NCBI GenBank assembly: GCA_910588295.1
Contig: CAJUQO010000007.1
Span: 19,896 to 83,895 of the forward strand
Length of the DNA stretch: 64,000 nt
Source of the DNA: an uncultured Lachnospiraceae bacterium
GTDB taxonomy: Bacteria > Bacillota > Clostridia > Lachnospirales > Lachnospiraceae
Direction of reading: 5' to 3'
Shown here: positions 26,744 to 34,210 of the stretch, in pieces
Position numbering within the stretch: position 1 is the stretch's first letter
Layout: each line of letters starts with the position of its first letter
Made by a program: the position numbers and the translations under genes
Notes under the pieces: generated by a model
The model's input: the letters and a program-made list of their open reading frames with translations, nothing else
Database searches by the model: none
What the model was told of the DNA's origin: nothing

Positions 26744-27473
26744 TCTGGTGTCAAATATGATTACGCAGAATCGCAACATGAACATCATCAGTAACAACAT
26801 ATCCAATGTTTCTACTCCCGGGTACAAAAAGGATCGGCTGATGCAGAGCACATTCCGCGATGAACTGATCTACCGGTATGACCGGGACGGCAAGACGCCG
26901 GTGGGTACAGTGTCCAGGGTGAACACGGCGGATGAACGGGTGACCGACCATGAAAAAGGAGGCCTCCGGGAGTCGGCCAGCGCCCTGAATGTGGCGTTGG
27001 CCGGCAGTGGTTTCTTTGCGATCCAGACGGAGGATAATGGTGTCGTCTATACCAGGGACGGCTCTTTCAATCTGGATGATGAACGGTATCTGGTGCTGCA
27101 GGGGGTCGGCCGTGTACTGGGAGTCGGCGGGCAGCCGATCCAGCTTCCGACAGACAGAATTGGGATCGATCAGCAGGGCAATATCACCAGCGAGGATGGG
27201 TTTCAGCGGTATGGCGCCTTGCAGATTGTGGATTTTGCGGATTACGCTCAGCTGACCAAGATCACCGGCGATGTGTTCCGGACGCAGGCAGCGCCCCAGG
27301 TAGCCACGGATCCCCAGGTGAGACAGCGGATGGTGGAGAGCTCCAATGTATCTATGGCCGAGGAGATGACGCAGATGATCAGCGGACAGCGTTCGCTGCA
27401 GAGTGCGGCTCAGATCCTGAAGATTTACGACCAGCTCGAAGGTAAAATGGTGCTTTTGGGATCTGTGACGTAA
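26724..27473 (+). CDS. flgF: Flagellar basal-body rod protein, FlgF-like
   Basis: About 249 aa. N-terminal YYDLVSNMITQNRNMNIISNNISNVSTPGYKKDRL carries the rod signature; the middle has SGFFAIQTEDNGVVYTRDGSFNLD; the C-terminus SSNVSMAEEMTQMISGQRSLQSAAQILKIYDQL is the FlgBC C-terminal domain. The ATG at 26724 is favoured over 26718 because AAGGAG (26711-26716) is then seven bases away. It overlaps the sigma gene. Assignment to FlgF rather than FlgG is by sequence flavour and order; the family is certain. Confidence 0.75.
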   Translation: MFQGYYDLVSNMITQNRNMNIISNNISNVSTPGYKKDRLMQSTFRDELIYRYDRDGKTPVGTVSRVNTADERVTDHEKGGLRESASALNVALAGSGFFAIQTEDNGVVYTRDGSFNLDDERYLVLQGVGRVLGVGGQPIQLPTDRIGIDQQGNITSEDGFQRYGALQIVDFADYAQLTKITGDVFRTQAAPQVATDPQVRQRMVESSNVSMAEEMTQMISGQRSLQSAAQILKIYDQLEGKMVLLGSVT

Positions 27474-27517
27474 TAGAATGAATTTTACAAAAGCAGGGAA
27501 GCGGAGAGGAGAAATAT

Positions 27518-28228
27518 ATGTATACATCATTTTATACGGCCGCGCGGGGGGCGATGGAAGAGCAGACCAAAATGGACGTCATTGCCAATAATTTTGCTAA
27601 TGTAAATAACTACGGTTTTAAGCCCAAGAAAGCGGTTTTCCTGGATCTGATGTATTATAACCTTAATAACTATAGGGGGGATGACACCCCCCTGAAGGCT
27701 GGTACCGGCGTGGTCGTGGAGACGACCGACACGAAATTTGATCCGACAGGATTCGTGTCTACCGAGTATGACTACGATTACGCGATCAATGAGGATGGTT
27801 TTTTCATGATGCAGAGTCCCATATCAGGAGCTGTCACATATACGAGGAACGGGCATTTCAGCCTGTCTCAGAGGGGGACCCAGTTTTATTTGGTGAATGA
27901 CAACGGCGACTGGGTGTTGGATGAAAACCGTAATCCGATCATTGTACGGGACGGGCAGCTCAGCGGCACCATAGGCGTATTCCGTTTTGATATTCTGGAC
28001 GGTATGCAAAGCGTGGGCAACAATGAATATGCGCCCACGGCTAAAAACGGAACTCCTAATCTTGTCCGGGGCGCGAAGCTGGTGGATCATGCGCTTGAAT
28101 TGTCCGGTGTGGATACGGCGGAGGAGATCACCCAGACCATAGAAGCGCAGAGAGCCTATTCCCTTGCCCTGCGCATGGTGACTACTTCGGATGAAATCGT
28201 GACAACGATAAACTCTTTGAGGCAATAG
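27518..28228 (+). CDS. flgG: Flagellar basal-body rod protein, FlgG-like
   Basis: 236 aa with the N-terminal MYTSFYTAARGAMEEQTKMDVIANNFANVNNYGFKPKKAVF and the C-terminal ELSGVDTAEEITQTIEAQRAYSLALRMVTTSDEIVTTINSLRQ, both of the FlgG/FlgF family. The central DGFFMMQSPISGAVTYTRNGHFSLSQRG is also conserved. It would form the distal rod. A strong GGAGAGGAG precedes the ATG. Which of the two adjacent rod genes is the true FlgG cannot be settled by eye. Confidence 0.75.
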   Translation: MYTSFYTAARGAMEEQTKMDVIANNFANVNNYGFKPKKAVFLDLMYYNLNNYRGDDTPLKAGTGVVVETTDTKFDPTGFVSTEYDYDYAINEDGFFMMQSPISGAVTYTRNGHFSLSQRGTQFYLVNDNGDWVLDENRNPIIVRDGQLSGTIGVFRFDILDGMQSVGNNEYAPTAKNGTPNLVRGAKLVDHALELSGVDTAEEITQTIEAQRAYSLALRMVTTSDEIVTTINSLRQ

Positions 28229-28240
28229 CGAGGTGAATAT

Positions 28241-28861
28241 ATGGCGATAAACAAATATGATGAGATGAATGAGTTGGGGATTGATATGATGCGTGAAATC
28301 GGCAGTATCGGCGGCGGTAATGCCGCGACGGCCCTGTCGAGTATCTTGAATGCCCAGGTTAATATGGAGCTTCCCAGGGTAGAAGTACTGGGGTTTAACG
28401 CCGCGCTGAAGTCCCTGGGGGATCCGGAGGACGTGGTGGCTGCCATATTCGTGGAATTATCGGGAGAGATAGAGGGCGTTATGCTTTTTATCGCGGATAC
28501 GGAGTTTTCCCATGCGGTTCTGGCCCGGATGATCGGCAGGCCGGGGACGGATTTCCTGGAGCTGGATGAGATTGATTCTTCCGCCCTGACGGAGATCGGA
28601 AATATTGTGATTGCTTCTTACGTCACGGCCTTGTCCACCCTGACGAATGTAAAAGTCGAGCTCTCTGTCCCGCAGTTTGGCGTCAACATGCTTGGCGGCA
28701 TTATGAGCCTGCCGATGGCCATGATGGGACAGTATTCAGACAGAATTATGATGATAAAAGGTAAATTCAAGATTGGCGGTCAGGCATTGAACAGCCATAT
28801 GCTGCTTTTGCCTGACGTAAAATCATTAAATGTTCTTATGAAAAAGCTAGGAGTTGAGTAG
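28241..28861 (+). CDS. cheC: CheY-P phosphatase CheC
   Basis: 206 aa, the normal CheC length. It has two phosphatase helices: MMREIGSIGGGNAATALSSIL (E-x3-N type) near residues 14-34 and LTEIGNIVIASYVTALSTL near residues 112-130. It removes phosphate from CheY-P and binds CheD, encoded three bases downstream. The window therefore has two CheY-P phosphatases, CheC and FliY. Confidence 0.95.
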   Translation: MAINKYDEMNELGIDMMREIGSIGGGNAATALSSILNAQVNMELPRVEVLGFNAALKSLGDPEDVVAAIFVELSGEIEGVMLFIADTEFSHAVLARMIGRPGTDFLELDEIDSSALTEIGNIVIASYVTALSTLTNVKVELSVPQFGVNMLGGIMSLPMAMMGQYSDRIMMIKGKFKIGGQALNSHMLLLPDVKSLNVLMKKLGVE

Positions 28862-28864
28862 ACA

Positions 28865-29347
28865 ATGACCAAAAAAATAACGGTCGGTATTGCGGATATG
28901 AAGTTAGCCAGACAGGAGGGGGAATTGATCACCTACGCTTTGGGTTCCTGTATTGGGATAGCCTTTTATGACCCGATGATCAAGCTGGGTGCGCTGCTTC
29001 ATATCATGCTTCCGGAAAAGGGGCAGGCAAATGACAGCAACATTCTGAAATTTGCCGATACAGGAATCAGGGAGACCCTTCGCAAAGTATATGCCTTTGG
29101 CGGATCGAAAGGACGGTTGGTAGTGAAGATTGCGGGGGGGGCAAAAATGTTTGAAATGAAGGGCGCCGGCGGTCTAGGAAATATCGGACAGCGCAACGCC
29201 CAGAGCGTGAAGATGGTTCTGATGAAGGAGGGGCTGCGTGTCAAAAGCGAAGACACCGGCGCCAATTATGCGCGGACGATGTCCCTGGATGTGGCCACTG
29301 GACAAGTGACGATACGGTCAGCCGGGAAAAAGGAGCGAGTCCTTTAG
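28865..29347 (+). CDS. cheD: Chemoreceptor glutamine deamidase CheD
   Basis: 160 aa with the catalytic cysteine in ITYALGSCIGIAFYD, the histidine in GALLHIMLPE, and the conserved KIAGGAKMF and NIGQRNAQSVK motifs. CheD deamidates glutamines in MCPs and in Firmicutes stimulates CheC. The pairing with cheC and the two MCP genes in this window fits a Bacillus-like adaptation system. Confidence 0.96.
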   Translation: MTKKITVGIADMKLARQEGELITYALGSCIGIAFYDPMIKLGALLHIMLPEKGQANDSNILKFADTGIRETLRKVYAFGGSKGRLVVKIAGGAKMFEMKGAGGLGNIGQRNAQSVKMVLMKEGLRVKSEDTGANYARTMSLDVATGQVTIRSAGKKERVL

Positions 29348-29370
29348 GGGTTATGAGTAAAATAGTTTGC

Positions 29371-29378
29371 GTCGATAA
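29371..29378 (+). promoter_or_regulatory. Possible sigma-D -10 element ahead of cheV
   Basis: GTCGATAA matches seven of eight positions of the flagellar sigma -10 (GCCGATAA). The nearest TAAA (29358-29361) is only nine bases upstream, shorter than the usual 14-16, so support is weak. Confidence 0.3.
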
Positions 29379-29399
29379 ATAAACAGAGAAGGCAAAGAT

Positions 29400-29426
29400 T
29401 AACAGTTTGGTTTGTCTGGACTGTTA
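29400..29426. repeat. GTAACAGT-type inverted repeat in the cheV leader
   Basis: TAACAGT (29400-29406) and ACTGTTA (29420-29426) form a 7-bp stem ending six bases before the cheV Shine-Dalgarno. The right arm CTGGACTGTTAC is identical to that of the inverted repeat before the FliD-like gene at 42382. Confidence 0.6.
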
Positions 29427-29446
29427 CGGTAAAGGAGAGTGTGGCT

Positions 29447-30373
29447 ATGGCAGATACACAGATTTTATTGGAATCGGGAACAAACGAGATTGAGATTATG
29501 CAGTTTACCGTGTTCGGCGAACTGTATGGTATCAATGTGGCGAAGGTGCGTGAGATTATGATGGCAGATAAGGTGAAGCCGATTCCCCACGCCCACGGCG
29601 CTGTGGAAGGGATTTTCAAGCCCAGGGATACCCTGCTTACAGTCATCAATCTCCCCACATACCTGACCGGTGAGAGCGGAGAAAAAAATGACAGGGATCT
29701 ATTTATCATTACCAATTTTAATAAGACCAATATTGCTTTCCGTGTACATACCGTGGTAGGAATCAGTCGAATCTCCTGGGAGGATATCCAGAAACCGGAT
29801 AAGACTCTGAGCAATGGAGAGGAGGGCGTGTCGACCGGTATTGCCCAGTGTGACGGCAGTCTGGTCACGATTCTGGATTTTGAGAAAATCGTGGCGGAGA
29901 TCGCCCCGGAGACAGGGATCCAGATGGACGAGGTGGATAAATTGGGCATCCGCATGGAGCGGGATGATCATATTGTTCTGGCAGAGGACTCGATTTTGCT
30001 GACCAAGATGATTAAGGATTCTCTGAGCCGGGCAGGCTACAGCAATGTAAAGAATTTCAATAATGGTAAAGAAGCCTGGGAGTATCTCTGCAGTATACGG
30101 GATAATGATGATTTTTATGAAGAAGCAGCTCTGCTGATTACGGATATTGAGATGCCCGAGATGGATGGCCATCGTCTCACCAAACTGGTGAAAGAGGATG
30201 AGAAAATGAAAGATATACCGATTATTATCTTTTCGTCCCTGATCAATGAGGAAATGCGCCGTAAGGGCAGGCAGCTGGGCGCGAATGAGCAGCTGTCCAA
30301 GCCGGAGATCGGGCGTTTGGTGGAGGTTATGGATGAGTTGATTGACCGTCGGAGGGCGCAGCAGAATGGATAA
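29447..30373 (+). CDS. cheV: Chemotaxis coupling protein CheV (CheW-receiver fusion)
   Basis: 308 aa. Residues ~15-155 are a CheW domain (EIMQFTVFGELYGINVAKVREIMMADKVKPIPHAHGAVEGIFKPRDTLLTVINL). Residues ~175-305 are a receiver with phosphoacceptor Asp in ALLITDIEMPEMDGHRLT. CheV couples MCPs to CheA and tunes adaptation when phosphorylated. The ATG at 29447 is preferred over the GTG at 29441 because AAGGAG is then nine bases away. Its end overlaps the next gene. Confidence 0.95.
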   Translation: MADTQILLESGTNEIEIMQFTVFGELYGINVAKVREIMMADKVKPIPHAHGAVEGIFKPRDTLLTVINLPTYLTGESGEKNDRDLFIITNFNKTNIAFRVHTVVGISRISWEDIQKPDKTLSNGEEGVSTGIAQCDGSLVTILDFEKIVAEIAPETGIQMDEVDKLGIRMERDDHIVLAEDSILLTKMIKDSLSRAGYSNVKNFNNGKEAWEYLCSIRDNDDFYEEAALLITDIEMPEMDGHRLTKLVKEDEKMKDIPIIIFSSLINEEMRRKGRQLGANEQLSKPEIGRLVEVMDELIDRRRAQQNG

Positions 30374-31616
30374 TTGTGTAGTAAGACAGGCAATTAAAGA
30401 ATTACGCACCGATAAGATCATTGGCTATGAATTGATGGTTCAGGAAAATGAAGACAGCCTGTATAATGCGAGTTCCGATAATGTGGCTGCCAATGCCATG
30501 GTGGCTTTTCTGTCAGAGAATTCTAACCGCATTTTTAAGGAAAAGATGACCTTTATGACGTTTACGCCGTCTCTGTTGTTCCGAAATACGCCTAAAATCT
30601 TTGATAAGGATAAAATTGTAATCCAGATCGAGGATAATATTGTGATACATTCCCTGGCGACCATTCTAATCAGTAAATACAGAGCTGAGGGATATTGTTT
30701 TGCCATAAATGATTTTCAGTTTACCCCCAAATACTTTAGTATGTTGGAGTATGTGGACTATATAAAACTGGATATCTCCAAGGTAGAGGGTGAAACGCAG
30801 ATTCGTTCCGTGACAAATGTGGTGGAGATGGCCCATGGTTTCCAGAAACAGTTTATCGCGACGGGCGTCAATAGCCAGGAGGTTTATGACCTGGCCCAGT
30901 CTCTGGGCGTGGATTATGTGGAGGGCAGTTATATATCCGGCGTCACCACTACGAAAACCAGCCGAGTAGACTTTATGCAGGGCAACCTGTATCAGCTGAT
31001 TATAGAGATCACGAAAGAAGAACCGGATGTGGAAGTGCTGGAGGAGATCGTGAGTCGGGATGCGGCGCTGACCTATGCGCTGCTGAAAATGGCCAATTCC
31101 GCCTATTTCGCGGTTCGTCACGAAACCACTTCGGTGCATCAGGCCCTGGTACGCGTGGGTATCAGCCAGTTGAAGCAATGGATTTATCTGTTAAGCTTTG
31201 AGGAGAACGGCCAGGATTCCGCTTCTGAGGAGCTTTTGAAGACCTCGTTCATGCGGGCGAATTTCTCATCCATGCTGGTGAAAAAAATGCGGAATTTTGA
31301 GATTAACAGCTCAGATGCCTATCTGATGGGTATGTTTTCCACCCTGGAATATATGATTGATGCCCCATTGGAAGATATCCTTCATGAGATACCCATTGTT
31401 GAGGCAGTCAAAAGGGGGCTGATCGCTAAAGAGGGGAAAGTCGGTATGCTTTATGAGCTGATCCTCTGCTATGAGAAAGCGGACTGGGGAGAGATTAAGA
31501 GACTGTCCGGTGAACTAGGGCTGCATACCAATGAGATGGCTCAGATGTATATGGAATGTGTGGAAGAAGTCAACGATATTTGGGATAATGTAGTGGGTAT
31601 AGCGAATAACCAGTAA
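30366..31616 (+). CDS. EAL-HDOD signalling protein with degenerate EAL motifs
   Basis: 416 aa in the YuxH-like EAL plus HDOD arrangement. The EAL half (to ~residue 205) lacks catalytic signatures. EAL reads YEL, the DDFG motif reads NDFQ, and the AEGVE motif reads ATGVN; only the lysine in YIKLDIS is kept. The HDOD half (~205-400) has DAALTYALLKMANSAYFAVRHETTSVHQALVRVGISQLKQW. So it probably does not hydrolyse c-di-GMP and more likely binds it or acts as a scaffold. GGAGGG precedes the ATG, which overlaps cheV by eight bases, tying it to chemotaxis. Confidence 0.85.
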   Translation: MDNCVVRQAIKELRTDKIIGYELMVQENEDSLYNASSDNVAANAMVAFLSENSNRIFKEKMTFMTFTPSLLFRNTPKIFDKDKIVIQIEDNIVIHSLATILISKYRAEGYCFAINDFQFTPKYFSMLEYVDYIKLDISKVEGETQIRSVTNVVEMAHGFQKQFIATGVNSQEVYDLAQSLGVDYVEGSYISGVTTTKTSRVDFMQGNLYQLIIEITKEEPDVEVLEEIVSRDAALTYALLKMANSAYFAVRHETTSVHQALVRVGISQLKQWIYLLSFEENGQDSASEELLKTSFMRANFSSMLVKKMRNFEINSSDAYLMGMFSTLEYMIDAPLEDILHEIPIVEAVKRGLIAKEGKVGMLYELILCYEKADWGEIKRLSGELGLHTNEMAQMYMECVEEVNDIWDNVVGIANNQ

Positions 31617-31644
31617 GGAAACAGATTGAAGGGAGGGATCGGCG

Positions 31645-32343
31645 GTGTTGAGCGGAATATCCGGTATCAGCCCGTATAATACGGTGTACACCCGCAGCAT
31701 TTATGCGGGGGCTATGAGGGCCAATGCGATACAGGCCCGGTCTGTTCAGGCAGCTTGGGAGACGAAGACAGCCGGGGCATTGACCGAGACAAGAGCATCG
31801 AATCTGGAAACTCCCGTTGAGCCGGTACGCCCGGTGTCTGCTGTAGACGTCAATGGTACGAATGGTATCAGCTATATGATCCCGTTCCTGAGGGAAGGTA
31901 TGGATCCGGCGGAGCTGGCGGTGCGTATGCGTATACAGTATGTAGATCCATTCCAGGAAGAAGATATGCCGGAAGGGGAAGCAGAGAATACACTTTCCGG
32001 GGTAAAGGATGCCCGGGAGGTTATGGAGGAGGGCGAGTGCCAGACCTGTGAGAGCAGGAAATACCAGGATGGCTCGGATGATCCGGGCGTATCCTTTAAG
32101 ACGCCCACGAATCTCTCGCCAGAGCAGGCGGCTGCCGCTGTGCGGGGCCATGAACAGGAGCATGTGGTGAGGGAACAGGCCGAAGCGGTTCGGGAGAATC
32201 GCCGTGTGGTCAGCCAGTCCGTAACGCTTCATACGGATATCTGTCCGGAATGCGGCAGGGGTTACGTGTCGGGGGGGGTTACACGGACGACGACAGCGGC
32301 AGCTTCCCAGCCGGAGACAGAGGATAGCGGGGATTCGCAATGA
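31645..32343 (+). CDS. Small HExxH protein related to the SprA family
   Basis: 232 aa from a GTG with GGGAGGG upstream. The C-terminal third holds AAAVRGHEQEHVVREQAEA, a zincin-like HExxH (His169, Glu170, His173). This resembles the putative metalloprotease core of SprA-related proteins. Two CxxC pairs (Cys132/Cys135 and Cys200/Cys203) flank it and could bind a second metal. The N-terminal ~130 residues are of low complexity and no signal peptide is seen. It ends the plus-strand flagellar/chemotaxis run. Enzyme activity and substrate are unknown; family assignment is moderate. Confidence 0.6.
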   Translation: MLSGISGISPYNTVYTRSIYAGAMRANAIQARSVQAAWETKTAGALTETRASNLETPVEPVRPVSAVDVNGTNGISYMIPFLREGMDPAELAVRMRIQYVDPFQEEDMPEGEAENTLSGVKDAREVMEEGECQTCESRKYQDGSDDPGVSFKTPTNLSPEQAAAAVRGHEQEHVVREQAEAVRENRRVVSQSVTLHTDICPECGRGYVSGGVTRTTTAAASQPETEDSGDSQ

Positions 32344-32366
32344 ATATGGTGAATATATAGAAAATA

Positions 32367-32391
32367 AAAGGGCTGCCGTGGGCAGTCCTTT
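32367..32391. terminator. Terminator between convergent SprA-like and ComFB genes
   Basis: AAAGGGCTGCC (32367-32377), GTG, GGCAGTCCTTT (32381-32391): an 11-bp stem with one wobble pair, A-rich before and T-rich after. It can serve both strands. Confidence 0.8.
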
Positions 32392-32417
32392 CATTTTCGC
32401 AATGTATTTCGTGTTTC

Positions 32418-33272
32418 TCAATGCCTGGGATTTTCTTTGACGATCATGCATGCTTTGGTGGCCTCCACCGTAACATCTGAGATCAGCCGGTTTGTGTAGA
32501 AGCTGAGAAGCGGATCGACAGCCGCCGGCATGGTGACGATATATTTGGGGATAAGGCCGTTGAGCGTCAAGGCAACCGTGTCGGCCACACAACGGTCACA
32601 GGTGCATACCTCAAACTGGCGCATGTAGTAGATAATCTTATCATGTACAATCCGTTCCATGACATTTACGGTGGCAAAGGCCGGTTCGGGTTCCGGTTCG
32701 GGCTCCGGAGGAGCGGGCGGCGCATCTGTCTCCAGAACTGCCTGGTGTGTGGCTTCTGCCTGAGCAGGTGTGGCAGCGGGCGGGGCAGTATGTTCCGCTT
32801 GGGCGAAAACAACGCTTTCCGTCCGGTCAGGGGCGGATTGAGCAGCGCTCTTCGTTTGGTTCGGGGAGGACGGTGCGGTGGCTGCCGCCTCGGCCGGGGC
32901 AGCAGCTTTTGGCGGTGTGGCCGAGGCAGCCGCAGGCTGTGCGGGAGCCTCCGGCTGAACGGGCGTTGCGGTCTCCGGCCGGGATACTGTTTCCGTTTGC
33001 ACCTGGCTTTCCTCATCCAAGGCATCGGATAACTTCTGCTGGATCAAATCGGCGACAGGATCCTTTTCGGTGGTATCGATGACAGCAATATTCTGAGTCG
33101 GCTGGGCGGACGGCACAGGGGCAGGAGCTGCCTGTCCTGCATCGGCAGACGCCGAAAGTGCAGAGGCTTCCGCTCCCATGGAGGAAACAACCTCTTCCGT
33201 TTCCTCCTTCTGCGCTTCATGTCCGGCTATCAGATTTAAGACATGCGCCGTTTTATTACTTCTTCTGGCCAT
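32418..33272 (-). CDS. ComFB-domain protein with basic N-terminal peptide, partner of the adjacent ParA
   Basis: 284 aa in three parts. Residues 1-20 are basic (ARRSNKTAHVLNLIAGHEA). Residues ~25-195 are a Pro/Ala/Gln/Glu-rich disordered linker. Residues ~200-284 match the ComFB family (NVMERIVHDKIIYYMRQF, CTCDRCVADTVALTLNGLIPKYIV), with three cysteines that may bind zinc. Cyanobacterial ComFB-type proteins have been described as cyclic-dinucleotide receptors. The gene starts one base after the parA stop, with GGAGGTAA inside the parA end. A role as a ParA-positioned signalling adaptor is inferred. Confidence 0.75.
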   Translation of the reverse strand: MARRSNKTAHVLNLIAGHEAQKEETEEVVSSMGAEASALSASADAGQAAPAPVPSAQPTQNIAVIDTTEKDPVADLIQQKLSDALDEESQVQTETVSRPETATPVQPEAPAQPAAASATPPKAAAPAEAAATAPSSPNQTKSAAQSAPDRTESVVFAQAEHTAPPAATPAQAEATHQAVLETDAPPAPPEPEPEPEPAFATVNVMERIVHDKIIYYMRQFEVCTCDRCVADTVALTLNGLIPKYIVTMPAAVDPLLSFYTNRLISDVTVEATKACMIVKENPRH

Positions 33273-33273
33273 A

Positions 33274-34062
33274 TTACATTACCTCCTGGATGGTTCCCTT
33301 TGTGGTCATTTTTATAACTTCCCCTACGAATTCTCTGTAATCCTCCGCCGGCTTGGAACGGGGAGAGTGCTCAAAAATACTGATGCCGTGGGCCGGGGCT
33401 TCCGCGACGGAGACACTGGCCCGTACCTGGGCCCCAAAGACACAGGAACCCATTTGGGCTGCCACATTCTCTGCCATTTCTTTGACTTCGCGGGCCAGCA
33501 GCGTGCGTTTGTTAAATTTGGTAAGTATGATGCCCAGTACGTTCAGGCCGGGGTTAAGGTTTTCCCGGACTGAATCGATCGTTTCCTTTAGCTGTGTCAC
33601 GCCCAGAAGGCTAAGAATCTCCGGAGCCATGGGAATGATCAGATAGTTTGAAGCGGCATACGCGTTTACCGTAAGAACATTAAGAGCCGGCGGCGTGTCG
33701 ATTACCACATAATCGTATTCGTCGGCCACTTCTGCCAGAGCATTTTTTAGCAAAAGTTTGCGGTCGTGGGTGGTAAATTCCAGTTCGGCGCTGCTGAGAA
33801 GAATATTCGAGGTGAGAATATCGCAGTAGTCTGTTGTCTGAATAGCCTCCCGGACAGGAACTTGTCCCGTTAAAACATCGTAGACCGTGCGGCAGTTCTC
33901 AATGTCCAGTCCGAGGCTGAAACCCAGGCTTCCCTGGGGATCCAGATCGACTGCCAGAACCTTTTTATTATAAAAAGTGGCCAGGCCGGCCGCCAGAGCG
34001 CTGGAAGTGGTAGTCTTGCCTACGCCGCCTTTTTGATTGGTAAGTGCTATAATCGTAGCCAA
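33274..34062 (-). CDS. ParA/Soj-family ATPase in the flagellar locus
   Basis: 262 aa with a deviant Walker A (TNQKGGVGKTTTSSALA, residues 8-24), Walker A' (LAVDLDPQGSLGF) and Walker B (YDYVVIDTPPAL). It has no N-terminal DNA-binding extension, like chromosomal Soj, and is longer in style than MinD/FlhG; no flhF lies nearby. It is transcribed divergently from fliD and followed by the ComFB-domain gene rather than a parB. It may position flagella or chemotaxis clusters, as ParC and PpfA do in other bacteria; that is inference. AAGGAAATTATTTTGG-type leader with GGAGG upstream. Confidence 0.85.
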   Translation of the reverse strand: MATIIALTNQKGGVGKTTTSSALAAGLATFYNKKVLAVDLDPQGSLGFSLGLDIENCRTVYDVLTGQVPVREAIQTTDYCDILTSNILLSSAELEFTTHDRKLLLKNALAEVADEYDYVVIDTPPALNVLTVNAYAASNYLIIPMAPEILSLLGVTQLKETIDSVRENLNPGLNVLGIILTKFNKRTLLAREVKEMAENVAAQMGSCVFGAQVRASVSVAEAPAHGISIFEHSPRSKPAEDYREFVGEVIKMTTKGTIQEVM

Positions 34063-34108
34063 AATAATTTCCTCCGTTCATAATTAAAACATAAATTTAA
34101 CTATTATT

Positions 34109-34131
34109 TAAAGTATACTATATGCCGATAA
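34109..34131 (+). promoter_or_regulatory. Candidate sigma-D (FliA) promoter for fliD
   Basis: GCCGATAA at 34124-34131 is a perfect flagellar sigma -10. TAAA lies at 34109-34112 but only 11 bases upstream instead of about 15, so the -35 is uncertain. fliD starts 79 bases further on. Confidence 0.55.
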
Positions 34132-34210
34132 ATAAGTACAGGATAAATTGAAAAATGTAAACCTGCGTCATGTTTTGCGCACAAATATACAGTAAAAGGA
34201 GAGGATAATT

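Noticed and set aside
33274..34062. ParA as part of a plasmid partition system or as FlhG
   Set aside because: No parB, parS-like repeats or replication gene is nearby, and no flhF accompanies it. The partner gene is a ComFB protein and the setting is chromosomal flagellar DNA.
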